A stretch of 64,000 nt of DNA from Linyphia triangularis (Eukaryota; Arthropoda; Arachnida; Araneae; Linyphiidae): contig OZ021725.1 of the NCBI GenBank assembly GCA_963978545.1, positions 84,862,305 to 84,926,304 of the forward strand, given 5' to 3'. The notes beneath the pieces were generated by a model that searched no databases, had not been told where the DNA came from, and worked only from the letters and a program-made list of their open reading frames with translations. The translations under genes and the position numbers were made by a program. Numbering within the stretch: the first letter of the stretch is position 1; every line of letters begins with the position of its first letter. Positions 45,188-57,090 of this stretch are shown here, one piece after another.

Positions 45188-46201
45188 TTTTATACAGTTT
45201 GCTTACATACCATTTATTATGCTGTAAAATATCTAGTACTACATACAACGATTAAGGTAAGTATATAATATTCCTTATATTTCATATGTCTATTTTTCCC
45301 ATAGAATGCCTGTGTTTATAGAAATAAAAGCTGCTATTCCTTTTACTGAAAAGTTAAGAAAAGGAAATTTAATCCTAGAAGTACCAAAAATGAACCTCAA
45401 TCTGATAAGAGCAGCCACAATTCCTTTCGATTTGACACTAGTCAAATCATATCGAATAGAAAATAATCTCACCAAACGGGAAAGCTTTCATAAAAGCGGT
45501 TCGCCAATACCCTGGAGAAAAATTCTCTCCCACCTTCCCCTACCCCACGATTGTTGGGAAAAATTTCACCACAGCCTGACATATCTTTAAAAAAAATAAA
45601 AAAATAACAACGAACTTACCATTTCGTTGAATCCATCCACTTTCATCCAGGGAAAAATGATAAATTCTTTGGATTTCAACCGAAAGTAGTTGTTTTTCTT
45701 ATTTGGAACACATGAGGGGGACTTGAGAACTATTGGTTGGGCTAAATCTCTTTTTAAGATCGTTTGAATGGCTAAGTCTGTTTGCAGACTGTCGTCTAGT
45801 CACTTAGAATAAATTGAAAGTTCCAGAAGCTTCTCTAGAAAGTTAGAGGGACAAGTAGCCTTTGTTTACGGGGACGTTTGACTTAGGAGTTCATACGATT
45901 TATTTTGTTTTATGGGCGCCGCCAGGAGGGTGCAAGGAGGTGCACTTTCAACCCCCCTTTCTCTTGAAAATTTAAAAAAAAAAAAAAAAAAGGGAGAAAA
46001 GGTGTAAATTCTAAAAGGAAAAAAAAAGCACATGTGCAGTTTATGCTTTTATGTTACAATGAGCATTTGTTTTTCTATTATTTTAGTATATTTGTTTCTA
46101 TATTAATCTGTTTTCTATAGTTTTTCTATATTAATTATATCTTTTTTTTTTTTTTTCCTTTTCTATACTAATAATTAAATTTTCAGATTCTGTTACTTAA
46201 A
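45188..46201. other. Unassigned, with a 94-codon open frame
   Basis: The frame at 45306-45590 starts at an ATG just after TTTTTCCCATAG (acceptor-like), with GTAAGT (donor-like) at 45256 upstream. I do not recognise the protein. An overlapping 61-codon frame runs on the other strand. I treat both as probably chance. A-runs lie at 45587-45604 and 45973-45990. Confidence 0.3.
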
Positions 46202-46835
46202 CTAGGGGTGTGGCACATCATTCAACTTTCAATTACACTTAATACTGGTAAATGCATTTATATTCACCATGGATTGGTATAACTTGTCGTTTTCGTTTTC
46301 ATATATTCCTTAATTTAAAAAAGTAGCAGATTGGCTATGATTATTACATTGGCAAAAATACCAAAAAAACCCACGGGAATTTCAATATTGGCAATTGTTT
46401 TTCAATAAATATTGCAAAACCCTTTTTTGTAAGTGAAACTGAGGAGAAGCAGACGTTGATGGGTGATTCTCAAGGGGAGAGAACTATGTATTAGATATTT
46501 TTCATTTTTAAACTTTTTACACTTTTGTCGTATTTCTATAGAAATTTCGGGGTTGAGGATATTAGAGCACCTTAAATGGCAGTTCCACAGCGGTTTTGAT
46601 CACAATCGCTAGAGCCCCGTTTTTTACCATTGCTGAAAAACATAAATTTTTCATTTTTCAATGACAGCTTCTTCATGCGCATGTGCAATTTTGACGGAAA
46701 CCTTAATGACAGGTTCCATGGTCAGCACTAACCCGTAAGTAAAAATTGAACATAGCAGGTGAATCATTTCGGGAGTTGTGCTGACCAGATAGATTTTTTT
46801 TTGGACCAAATGCTATACTTTCATTATCCTATATT

Positions 46836-47975
46836 TCTATATATAATGCAAAGCTATCACTCACTCATCATTAATTCTCCAACTTCCCACATGTCCACAA
46901 CTCTGAAAATTGGTAAAAATATTAACAATGGTAAACATAGAAAAAGTAAGCTATTCTGATCTCGATTTACCCACTTTAAGGATTCGAAAAGGGGTTAAAC
47001 GTTCCAAACGAGGGATATTCGAATGTCCCATTTTCCATTTGGTCACAACTCTGAAAATTGGTGCAAATGAAGACAAAGACAAATATAGAAAAAGTAAGCT
47101 ACTTTGATCTCGATTAACCTACTTTAAGAAGTGGAAAAGGGGTTAAACGTTCCAAACGAGGGATAATCGAATGTCCCACTTCCCATATGGTCACAACTCT
47201 GAAGATTGATACAAATGTCGACAAAGACAAACATAGAAAGAGTAAGCTATTCATATCTCGATTAACAAACTTTAAGGGGTGGAAAAGGAGTTAAACGTTC
47301 CAAACGAGGGATATTCGAATATCCTATTTCCCACATGGTCACAACTCTGAAAATTGGTGCAAATGACAACAAAGCCAGACATAGAAAAAGTAAGCTTTTC
47401 CAATCTCGATTAACTAATTTTAAGAAGTGGAAAAGATGTTAAACGTTCCAAACGAGAGATATTTGAATGCCCTATTTCCCACATGGGGGGGGGGGGGGTC
47501 ACAACATTAAAAATTGGTGCAAATGACAACAAAGCCAAACATTTAAAAAGTAAGCTATTCCGATCATGATTAACCCTCATTAAGGGGAGAAAAAGGGGTT
47601 AAACGTTCCAAACGAGGGATATCCAACTGACCCACTTTGAATGTTGTCACAATTCTGATATTTGGTTGCAAATGTTAAGAAGGGCAATTATAGAAAAAAT
47701 TAGTTATTAAAAATTAGTTATTAGTTTAAATTATTAAAAAGAACCAAAGGGGGTTAAACTTTCTGAACGAGGTATATTCAAATGTCACATTTCCAATATA
47801 TTCACAACTATAAATTTTGGAAAAAATATCACCAAAGGAAAGTTCCTGTTTTGATAATTCAAATTGTCGGGATCAAAATGGAAGCAAGTGGCTGAAGTGC
47901 AGAATACCTGAATATCTTTTGATTGCTAAAATGCACATAGTAAAATTTCGTAGCGCAGCACGGGTATTCAGCTAG
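46836..47975 (+). mobile_element. Helitron-like element family E, copy 2
   Basis: It starts TCTATATATAATGC (the precise first base is uncertain by a few positions) and ends GCACGGGTATTCAGCTAG with the host T next. The ends match 2629-4116. The interior is mainly the minisatellite below. There is no helicase gene. Confidence 0.65.
46890..47870. repeat. Minisatellite of about 148 bp, seven copies
   Basis: CACAACTCTGAAAATTGG (with variants) starts near 46897, 47044, 47192, 47341, 47501, 47649 and 47802, so the period is 147-160. Each unit also has AGTAAGCTA...ATCTCGATTAA and GGGGTTAAACGTTCCAAACG. A G-run enlarges the fifth interval. The last units are the most diverged. It lies within family E. 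Confidence 0.88.
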
Positions 47976-47982
47976 TGTATAC

Positions 47983-49121
47983 TGTTGCGTGGATGGGTTC
48001 GAAAGACTTGAAGCCAAAGGAGATCAAAACTTGCAGACATTTATTCCGATATAACTCCAGAATTTCTCGTTCTAGTAGCCTCAATACAGCTCTTCACACA
48101 ACAATAGAGCACAAAACAGCAGTTAAAAACTTGATACACAACTGCTACAAATCGCCTCAAAAGACAATGCAGTACAGTTCGCTTTTAGAACTACTCTGAA
48201 TGCTCTCTGAGAGACATCTAACTCAGTAACTCCAGTCAACTAACTAGATAATTCCACTCACAGGAAGTCAATACTTCGTGAATCTTCTAGATAACCCACT
48301 CGTAACTTGCTATCATTTGATCGTCAGCAAGAAAATACCTTTTAAAATTCTTTGCCAGCATGGCTAAATGATTTTCAATGGTTAAAAAAACAACTTTTGC
48401 ATGTTCTTTTTCACCCTTATTAGTTTTAGTACAATCATCAACATTTGCTAACATTGTTAGGCTTTTTGCTTTAAATTTCTACTCCACAATTCCAATTTTC
48501 TACAAAAAGCATTAACTTTATCACTCGTATCCAACATATATGTGTATTTGCTCCTTGGACGATTCAAGTTATTTAATTTCTTGAATATGTCAACCAAGTA
48601 GCTCAATTTCATCACAGATAAACCATCGCGAAAATTCGATCCGTTTTCTTCTTCTAGGAAAATGGCTATTTCTTCTCTTAATTCATAAACACGTTGCAAC
48701 AATTGCCCACATGATAATCATTTTGCCTCGCAATAAAATAGTAACACTGAATGTACTGAACCCATGTCTTTACAAAGTTCGATTTCAGAAATTTGGAGGA
48801 TTTTCCAGATCGTAGTCGAAAAGCCCTATACATATACAAGTTGACCGAAAATGACGCCAAATGGTCACCAAGTTTGGCGAAATTTGGCGATTTCTCTCCA
48901 ACTTGGCGAGATTGCCATTAATCATAATATTAAATGGCCTTCTCTTTGTAAAACTCGCTTCCTAGCATTATCTCTGTAAAACTCGTTTTCAAGCACTAAT
49001 AGACACATTGCAGGAAAGCGAAGACAAACTATTGCACTGCCTTATGCGAAATGTACATAAATTTTCCTTTTTACGTAATTAATACTACAAAATATTTACA
49101 AATATACAAAAATTCGTAACA
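47983..49121 (-). mobile_element. Gypsy-type solo LTR, copy 2, split by a hAT fragment
   Basis: On the + strand it begins TGTTGCGTGGATGGGTTCG and ends AAAATTCGTAACA. The 4-bp duplication ATAC lies at 47979-47982 and 49122-49125. It is 1139 bp against 786-794 for the other two copies, the difference being mainly the insert at about 48297-48785. The TTGGCGA-rich block is at about 48852-48910. Confidence 0.85.
48297..48785 (-). pseudogene. hAT transposase internal fragment (ZBED5/FAM200-like)
   Basis: On the minus strand from 48780 it reads LCKDMGS, VLLFYCEAK, then after a stop (where family members have Trp) SCGQLLQRVYELREEIAIFL, KLSYLVDIFKKLNNLNR and DKVNAFCRKLELWSRNL. After a stop and frameshift near 48457 it reads AKVVFLTIENHLAMLAKNF and FKRYFLAD. 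This order (MG...H-x-LLF..EVRWLSRG..L-x-R-x-FELREE..FL, LAYLADIF-x-x-LN, F-x-x-KL-x-LW) is the central part of hAT transposases related to domesticated ZBED5, FAM200 and GTF2IRD2. Both ends are cut, and it lies inside the solo LTR. I see neither hAT terminal repeats nor an 8-bp duplication. Confidence 0.85.
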
Positions 49122-49145
49122 ATACATATGGGTAATTGGAAGGAA

Positions 49146-49687
49146 AAAGGACTGAAAATCGAATACAAATTCAAATCGGGCCTAGTTGCACTTCATTCCA
49201 TTTCCATAACTGCCTTGTTGCTCAGATACTGTTCCAAAACTAACTACTTGTTAGCATCTAGGATGGCAGCTTTCATGAAGTCGTTTTCCAAAACTTTTTA
49301 GTTGTGATAAAAAGAGCCCTACCTACTAGTTGTAAGCTTTCACAAAATTGTTTATTCTGAAAAACTGGGGAACATTTTCATAGTGCAGACCTAAATTTCT
49401 ACACTTTTTACTGATAATTACTATTGGCTAACCTGCCACTTAAAGAGAATCAGTTATTTTTGTTCAGCTGAGTTGGTTGAAAGTTGAGTGATTTCTGTGA
49501 GGTTAAGTCTCGTGTTATGTTGTCTTGTCTTGTGATCTTGTGAACGAAAACGAGTTTAAATATTGCAAATGTTGAAGAAGTAAGAGTTAAAAAGGTGTTG
49601 CGAAAAGTGTAAGTGAAAATAAAAGTAGTTTGTTTTAAACTTTTTAACAACGCATTCAGTCTCGTTGTTTTTGATTTCCAAAACTGA
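49146..49687. other. Unassigned AT-rich sequence
   Basis: No gene. A 66-codon minus frame (49450-49650) is unremarkable. Confidence 0.4.
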
Positions 49688-49931
49688 CTATACTAAACTC
49701 CAACTTAACTTGACATCACTAGACGATAGATCTTCACTGTGCTCATAGGTAATTAATCCAATTTAGCGGAGTGAAGACATAATTCTCGCCAAACCTTATA
49801 GCCTTTTGTTCTCTACAGGGTTGTGGTTTGGCGAACATTATGCTTTCGCGCCGCCAAAATGGATTAAATGTCTATGAGCACTGTGACGATCTACCGTCTA
49901 GTGATGTCAAGTTAAGTTGAAGTTTAGTATA
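49688..49931. mobile_element. 244-bp MITE, copy 2
   Basis: It starts TATACTAAACTCCAACTTAA and ends GTTAAGTTGAAGTTTAGTATA. It aligns end to end with 13081-13323. TA at both ends again fits a Tc1/mariner-type target. Confidence 0.87.
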
Positions 49932-50212
49932 GTTGCATTTACAGTGCCAAAACTAGCTTATTGCAAAAGGTCCAATTCCAAAACTGCCTAGTTGCAAATT
50001 AAAACAGTTTATTACTACTTCATATAAAATAATACCGACCTAAGACCTTGTAAATTGTGTTTCGAATTTATTTACAGATTTTATTAACATAACAGTCATA
50101 AACTAACTCTTGAGTTTAATAAAATACAGGTTTTTCTCGTTTCCTGAAAAGTTGTCCCCTAAGCAACTAGGCTCTTTTGGAAATGGACGACTCATTTATG
50201 ATTTACAAGCAG

Positions 50213-50245
<33 letters not shown>

Positions 50246-51069
50246 ATATAAAATTCAAATTGACATTCTATGAAGTACCAAAACGTGTAGGTACATCTCA
50301 TACTTCCAAGTAAAATCGATAACGACTAAACGAGAGTTAGATAGATGGCCATTCAATTTCCCTCCGTCCTACAGTGTGCTTCTCAATATTGATACAAACC
50401 GATAATACGTTTCTTTCACTATGCACTTATTTGAACAACGCATATTGGTTTAAAGAGTGAAATGGTAGGGACCATCTATATCCTTCCATAAAACGAAAGT
50501 CCCTAACACAATGTTTTCTTTTATTCAGACGGTGTAGCATATAGATGATATTCTAGGTACGTAAAGTAAAAAGGTATCGAGTTTCTATATGCATACAGTG
50601 AAGCTGCATTTCGCATATCAAAGCAGTATAAGATCTCTTCTACAATACTATTAAGGCTTCGCAGCTCGAGTCCTTGTTACACTAGAATAGTTTTTATTTT
50701 TTTCCCCCCCTTTTTCAAGTCAGATACATGTCTCTTAAAGCGGAGGTGATATTCAATAGCTGACATTGTTGAAGACGTAATTTCGCAGTGGATGATTTCT
50801 GTTTTATTCGTTAAAATTGACATCTCAGCTTCTCGGGAACGACTCTTTCTATTTGATTGAGAGCTGTTGTTGCTTTCTTCGTTCTTCTGACTATTGATAT
50901 TTTTTGCTATCAAGGGCTTTGTTGTAAAATTGAAGTATAGATATTTACAAAACTTTGCAAGAAATTTTCATTGACCGATTTGGTAGTGAAAATGATAAAT
51001 AAAAAAATGACTTCTGAATAGACATATTTAATTTAAACTCACGAAATATATATATAACGGTACATTGGG
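49932..51069. other. Unassigned, with one arm of a direct duplication
   Basis: A T-run lies at 50213-50237. Text at 50794-50909 (TTATTCGTTAAAATTGACAT...TCTGACTATTGAT) recurs at 51526-51641 in the same orientation with many differences. A 78-codon minus frame (50677-50913) covers the first copy and is hydrophilic with no domain. Confidence 0.45.
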
Positions 51070-51357
51070 TGTTGACCGTCATAAGAAGCAAGTTGTGTCC
51101 GAATAAAAATAAGAGTTTATTGCCAAAGACGCTAGAGGGGAGGAGATGGGGTTGAAGATTGTCTAGTGTGAAGATTTAAATGGTATCAAAAAGGCTTAGT
51201 CAAACAGAAAACTGAGGTTTTTATAGATGGTAGGCTTCAAAAGAACCGGTCCAAGCCGGTTTAAGCTAGATCAGAACAGATTAAAGTCGTGTCGTACTAA
51301 CACCGGAAAATACTAGAAAATACTAAAGCCAAAATCGAAAGTTCCACATATGTTACA
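51070..51357 (-). mobile_element. LTR-like block, 288 bp, probable solo LTR
   Basis: On the minus strand it begins TGTAACATATGTGGAAC and ends GACGGTCAACA. A TATA-type box (CTATAAAAACC) lies near 51216-51226 and AATAAA near 51116-51121, in the right order. No matching target duplication is visible and it has no second copy in this window. Confidence 0.55.
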
Positions 51358-53127
51358 TATATTTAACATCATAATGATAAATGTAGCATACACAGTCGCA
51401 GAAAGAGCATATAAAAAAGTGCACATAGAGGGCATATAAAAAAAATATTGGAATATCATCATTGTGCAGTTAAATTGAATATAATAATATGACCTCTCTT
51501 GAAGACTGTAATTTCGGCAGAAAATGACATTTGTTCTATTCGTTAAAATTTACATCTCAGCTTGGAATGTACAGGAACATTTGACTCTTGCTATTTCATT
51601 GTGAACCGTTATTGTTTTCTACATTCTTCTTGACTATTGATTGCACATTCTTGACTGAACAACATCAATATATTTCAATATGTGAATCGGAAGAAGTTGA
51701 AATTTAAATATACGTTGCGTTAGGTGTTTATTTATATCAAATATAAAGGTAGATATTACATGAAAACCTATAAAAGTGAGCACAGTTATGTCATTTAATG
51801 GTAGTAACTCGGGTTGTTCTCATCTTTTGGCAATAAATAAAGATATTGCATTGATATTTGAAAAATTTATGATGAGTTTTAGTTCCAAATATATCGCTAG
51901 ACTTGCCAACTTGGTGACATTTTTGTTTAAAAAAACTTGCTGGAGAATTATCATATAATGTCGCCAAATTGTACAAGATCTGTATCAGGGCATGATGTAT
52001 AGCAATAGAAACGTTTGCAGAAGCGTCTTTTGGAGACAGTGACTGTTATAATCAACTTGTTTTTAAAATGGATTTTATTCGGTTGGAAAAAACATGACAT
52101 GTTTCCTGATATTTTCAGAGAGGAAACAAAATAATAATAATTTACATACATGCGTTAGTTGCTGATCTATATACTGTCGGAAATAATCATCTATTATAAA
52201 AAATTACGATGAAATGTTCACAGCAAGAAAGTCATTTCATATTGTTCTAAAAATAAATTGATCGAATATATTTGTTTCATTAATTTAATAATGAAAATAA
52301 TATGGAAATGTGTTCGACAACTAATTAAGTATATGGATATACTAACACTTATTAAGCTCACGTTCATGGCAACAAATTAAGTGCATGGATATTTCAACAA
52401 AATTAGTTAAGGGATACGATAATTTAGTTTTATCGGTATGACAACTAATTAAGTGTATGGACATAACAAATTAAGTGTATAGATATGAACACGAATTAAT
52501 TGATATGTATCTTTTACAAAATATTTATTTTAGGGAAGGATAAATAAGCGAGTGGATATAACTAATTAAGAGTATGGAAATGACAAAAACTCGTGACTTT
52601 TCCATATTTGTTTCTGACTTGTTCTTCTTTGCATTTAACCTCGCTAATAAGTCATTGCCACTTAGTAGTAATCGATCAGTAATACCCTAACAAGGAAAAG
52701 CCATTGTATTTAAAGGTTCTGTTCACTAAGCGGATCTATAATGCTGACCCTGTTTGGTCATGGTATATGTACAGGGACTTGCTGGTGTCATTCACAATTA
52801 TCGACTGCTATTTGGACACTGTTAGGTATTGCTTGTTGACAACCGAGATCATAGGCGCTAACTACTCGGGGAAAAAAGGAGGCGATCGTCCGAAAGGAGG
52901 TGGAGGTATCATTTCGTCCCCGCTCCAAAAATCTAAAAAAAATGTGTTTTTCCAGTATAAAATATTACGTATAAAGGGCATTTCGTAATGTTCTAAAGAA
53001 AAAAAAAAATCTCATAAAAGTAGAAATAGTAAACAAATATATAAAGACACATTGACACTATTCACATCTCTACCCCAAATGAGGATCAAGTAAATGTAGA
53101 TCCTCTTTTATACAATTCCATAAAAAA
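51358..53127. other. Unassigned, with degenerate short repeats
   Basis: Second arm of the duplication at 51526-51641. About 52317-52590 has five or more imperfect ACTAATTAAGTGTATGGATAT words at irregular spacing. No gene is supported; the 94-codon frame at 52704-52988 shows no domain. Confidence 0.4.
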
Positions 53128-53272
53128 CTAGGGGTGTGGAACATCGCATAACTTTCAATTACTCTATAATACTGATGTTAATTTGTGTCATTTACCGCTT
53201 TTATATTTTCATCATTCATTTAGAAAATATGCCCAGTTTGGAGATATTTTTCACCATAATTTTGTATGGGTC

Positions 53273-53315
<43 letters not shown>

Positions 53316-53903
53316 TCGCCAAATTGATAATTTTGGCGATATACTTTTCAGTAGTTCTTATATTATCCTTTTTTATAACTGAAACTGAGGAGAAGATAAA
53401 AAATGATCGATGATGAGGTATGCTCAAGGAAAAAGAACTATGCGTTGAAGGCATTCGTTTTTCAACTTTTTACGCCATTAAAGGATTTTTTGCGGGAATT
53501 TCGGTGGTGGGGATATTCAGAACACCTTAAGACGCATTACCACAGCGATTTTTATCAAAATCGTTAAAGATGTTTCTTAGCAATCATTGAAAAACATGAT
53601 TTTTTTTAATAGCAGCTACCTTATGCGCATGCGCGATTTTGACGTAAACCTTAATGGTAGGTCCCATGACCATCACTTACCCGCACATCAAAATTGAACA
53701 TCGTTGATCAATTTTTTCGAGAGTTATACTGACCACAGACACACATGCACACAGATAGACAGACATTTTTTCTAGACAACTTTTTTGAAATCAGAATGTT
53801 CCAAAACGTGGACAAATGCAGAAATAAAAAAAAAATCGATTTTTTTTTTAATACTAAATCCTATACTTTCATTACCCTATGTATACATATGGGTAATCAA
53901 AAG
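53128..53903 (-). mobile_element. Helitron-like repeat family A, copy 7
   Basis: On the + strand it starts CTAGGGGTGTGGAACATCGC. An A-run of over 30 lies at 53278-53312, then CTTATGCGCATGCGCGATT near 53621. It ends at the palindrome TACCCTATGTATACATATGGG with TAATC after. This is the best-kept copy. Confidence 0.75.
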
Positions 53904-54752
53904 AAAAATGGATATTTTGTAAATGGACATTTGTGTTCTAAAGAAAAAAAAAATCTCATAAATACAGAAAGTAAACAAATATTTAAAAACACATTGACGC
54001 TATTCACCCCCCCCCCCTTCCCCAAATGAAAATTAAGTGTAGATCCCTCTTTCGTAGAGTTCAATAAAAAAAAAATATTTGTAAGTATTGTATGATATTG
54101 GATTAAGTAATTTTGTAATGATGAGATTATTGGTGTATGCTTTTTGTATAAATAAATTATAATCCAGAATTATTGAAATTTGCTTTCTTCATTTTAATTA
54201 ACAATAAAAGTATACTTTTAAAATAATGTATGATATTGAAATCATACATTATTTTAAAAAGAAATCATAAATTTTATAATGATGAATTAATTGGCAAGTG
54301 CTCTTACTTTTTTCATAAATGCTTCTGAACTAGTTTTATACAAATAACCTTGTTGCACTAATCAACCAGATTGAGTTAAAATTTATAGCGTGGTAAGGCG
54401 ATAAGTTTTACATATTCAGTAGGTAGACCATGCAAAAAGTGGTGTACGGAAATCTTGGACCCCCCCCACTCACCATCGAGTTTATTCTCCGAGTTTCGGC
54501 CCCGTTGGGAAATGTGAAAAGTTGGCGCTTATGACCTAGATGGAAATACAACTCGTGTATATATATTTAAAGAAACAAGTCTGTTACCTCTCGTTATTTA
54601 AAATATTAATTTAATGGCTTGGTGATATGGGAAAATGAACAGTGTGTATGACATTAAATTCGTACCTTTATATTAGTTTGGAGCTTGTAATAATAAACAG
54701 ATCTTGATAAAATTTTGTAAACACATTACTAAGGCCACAGGGAAATGAAAGA

Positions 54753-54780
<28 letters not shown>
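53904..54780. other. Unassigned, with a perfect-stem hairpin
   Basis: CTTTTAAAATAATGTATGAT (54215-54234) pairs with ATCATACATTATTTTAAAAAG (54241-54261) around a 6-base loop, allowing one extra A. GTATGATATTG and AATGATGA words recur just upstream. A C-run lies at 54008-54016. There is no gene. Confidence 0.5.
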
Positions 54781-54783
<3 letters not shown>

Positions 54784-54946
54784 AGATGACTGAAACATTG
54801 CACAACTTTCACTTACACATAATACTGATCTCAGCATTTAAATTTCGTCATAGCTGGTGTAATTTACCGTTTTAGTTTTCATACATACATTATTGTTTTT
54901 TTTTTTTTAAATATCCAGTTTGACGATAATTATTGCATTGGCAAAA

Positions 54947-54980
<34 letters not shown>

Positions 54981-56065
54981 GTGCCAAAATGGCGAAATTG
55001 ACTTTATGTTTTTTTTTATAAGTATACATAATCCTTTACATAATTCCTACATAATCCATGCAAAAGAGGAGAAGAAACAGTGGTCAACATGGGATGCTTA
55101 AACAAAGAGAACTAACTATGTGTTTATGGTTGTTTGGTGTTGGTGTAATCTGGTAGTCACTATTTGTTAAAAAAATTCGTATTGCAGCTTTTTACTTCTT
55201 TATAGCATGTTGGAGGTGTTTTGGATGTGGAGGTAGATGTTTCGAAGACTTTAAAAGGTATAAAAGTGATATAAAACGTTAAAACGTTTGGCAATGGATA
55301 TCTCCCGCATTTTATTCTTTCTCATTTTTTTATTCAATTCTAAATGTTTCGGAAAAACCATAAACAGAAAATTTTCTGCTCAATGCGTTTTTTCTTTTTT
55401 TAATTTGCAATCAAAGTTTCCCTGTTAGGCGTTGGTGAGAAAACGAGTCATTCGGCTTGCATTGAATGTGACGTCAAGGCTTCCTAAACATCTTGGTCTG
55501 AAATGCGACAGCGGAAACCAGTTGCAATCGCGCAAATCGCGCCAACCTGTACGTGATGTGGCAATGGTCTACCAGCGCCAAGTACTTGGCAGAAACCTCA
55601 GGATAACCATAGAAACAGTACGAACCCTTGATATCACAGATTTTGTTGCGTGCTTTGATCGGACTGGTTTTGGTTCGGTTTTGAGGCATTTTCTTTTCTT
55701 AATATTCAAATAACTAATTTCTTTAAAGAACTTTTGTTTAAATATTTGGAATTGGAAAGAAATTCTTCATAAATTTTAACTAAGTTCACTCGTTTTTTAA
55801 AAATGCGGGAATTGTCCATAGGGGAAAAACCTAAATTTTCAATGGTTACCATTATACGCATGCGCAATTTTGATGAAAACGTTAATGACAGGTCCCATGG
55901 CCACCACAAATCCATACACAAAATTTTAACATTGTAGGCAGGCCAAACTTTTTTCAGGAGTTAAGCTGACCTCGCACAGCCACATGCACAGACATTTTTT
56001 CTGAATAATTTTTTTTTTTTTAATTCAGTACGTTTCAAAACGTGTAGTAAAGCATAAAAAAAAAA
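54781..56065 (-). mobile_element. Helitron-like repeat family A, copy 8, diverged and enlarged
   Basis: Family text opens with GACTGAAACATTGCACAAC and returns at 55850-56050 (ACGCATGCGCAATTTTGATG, GTCCCATGGCCACCAC, AGGAGTTAAGCTGACC). About 55430-55690 is a less AT-rich insert with a 93-codon open frame (55432-55713) that I cannot identify. An A-run at 54951-54979 lies inside. Confidence 0.55.
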
Positions 56066-56559
56066 TCGGGGTTATTTTTTGACCGAATCCACTACAAATT
56101 TAATAAAATCCACAAAGGAAAATAATTATAAGACAAATATTCGGAACTAAATTTGATTAATTTTCTTTTGGTCTGAAACTTCAGATACAACTTTCCATTT
56201 TCATTCGAAAACTTGAAATGTTGTTCAAGTTCTATTTTCAGATACAATTTTCTCACGACCTTATTAGTCTCTTAAGTAGTTTTTCAAGACACCGGTCCCA
56301 ACCACAGTCGTACGAATGAAAACAAAGATTATATATCTGATACCAGAAATAATTGGGCACCCCTCCTTGATACTAGGAACGTAGTATTTGCAGCTCCAAA
56401 TTCAATACCAATCAGTTAAGTTATTCAACAATAGAATTTTGAGTGATGTCAGGGGTCGAAATCCGAGTGCCTACAAAAAAAAATTCCTGTTTCCTTTTTC
56501 TGAACAACCTAATTTTTCAAATTCTTTATATTAACTTCCATTATGTTTGTCGATGGGAG
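56066..56559. other. Unassigned AT-rich sequence
   Basis: No gene or repeat seen. Confidence 0.4.
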
Positions 56560-56790
56560 TATAATCTGCGGAGGCCTAATTAACTCCCTTGCCGTCATGT
56601 AATAGAGCTGAAACTTGGCAGATAGATTCGATGTCGATGATAATGCATTCTATCAAATGTTGGGGTTGTTACTGTCACTAAAAGAACGCTTTTACGGAAT
56701 ATTAATAAACCAACATACCGTCAGCGAATCGCTTTAAAATAATATTGAGCCGATCATTGTTGAAACTCTTTCCTGTTGCCAATTTTTTTA
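56560..56790 (+). repeat. Interspersed repeat family F, copy 2
   Basis: It shares TTGGCAGATAGATTCGATGTCG, GATAATGCATTC, GTTACTGTCACTAAAAG and GATCATTGTTGAAACTC with 57780-58000 and, reversed, with 39460-39700. Confidence 0.65.
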
Positions 56791-57012
56791 GTAAATAAAT
56801 AAATTAAATAACTTTAATTATAATTTTTTTTAATAAATAAATTAAATAACTTTAATCAGAATTTTTAAATAAATAAATTAAATAACTTTAATCATAATTT
56901 TTAAATAAATAAATTAAATAACTTTAATCAGAATTTTTAAATAAATAAATAAATTAAATAACTTTAATTAGAATTTTTAAATAAATAAATTAAATAACTT
57001 TAATCAGAATTT

Positions 57013-57088
<76 letters not shown>

Positions 57089-57090
57089 AT
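56791..57090. repeat. Tandem repeat of about 39 bp followed by (AAAT)n
   Basis: Units of AAATAAATTAAATAACTTTA plus TAATCAGAATTTTT repeat about six times to 57008. A pure tetranucleotide AAAT run of about 80 bases follows. Confidence 0.9.

Larger units (their letters stand above)
46202..49145 (-). mobile_element. Helitron-like repeat family A, copy 6, carrying three insertions
   Basis: On the + strand it starts CTAGGGGTGTGGCACATC and runs to about 46828. After family E (to 47975) come seven bases, TGTATAC. After the solo LTR (to 49121) the family text resumes as ATACATATGGGTAATTGG. Uninterrupted copies have CTATGTATACATATGGGTAA here, so both insertions fall in this short palindrome. Confidence 0.7.

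Noticed and set aside
45254..45590. Possible mini-intron and exon (GTAAGT ... CCCATAG, then a 94-codon frame)
   Set aside because: The implied intron would be about 50 bp, nothing upstream is coding and the frame has no recognisable protein. I kept it only as a note.
46890..47870. CRISPR-like array
   Set aside because: The units are about 148 bp with no separate unique spacers, in eukaryotic repeat DNA. It is a minisatellite.
50213..50237. Long homopolymer runs (here and at 40867, 45033, 53278, 54751, 54951) as retrogene poly(A) tails
   Set aside because: No gene-like sequence precedes them in the right orientation. They are simple repeats, several lying inside family A copies.
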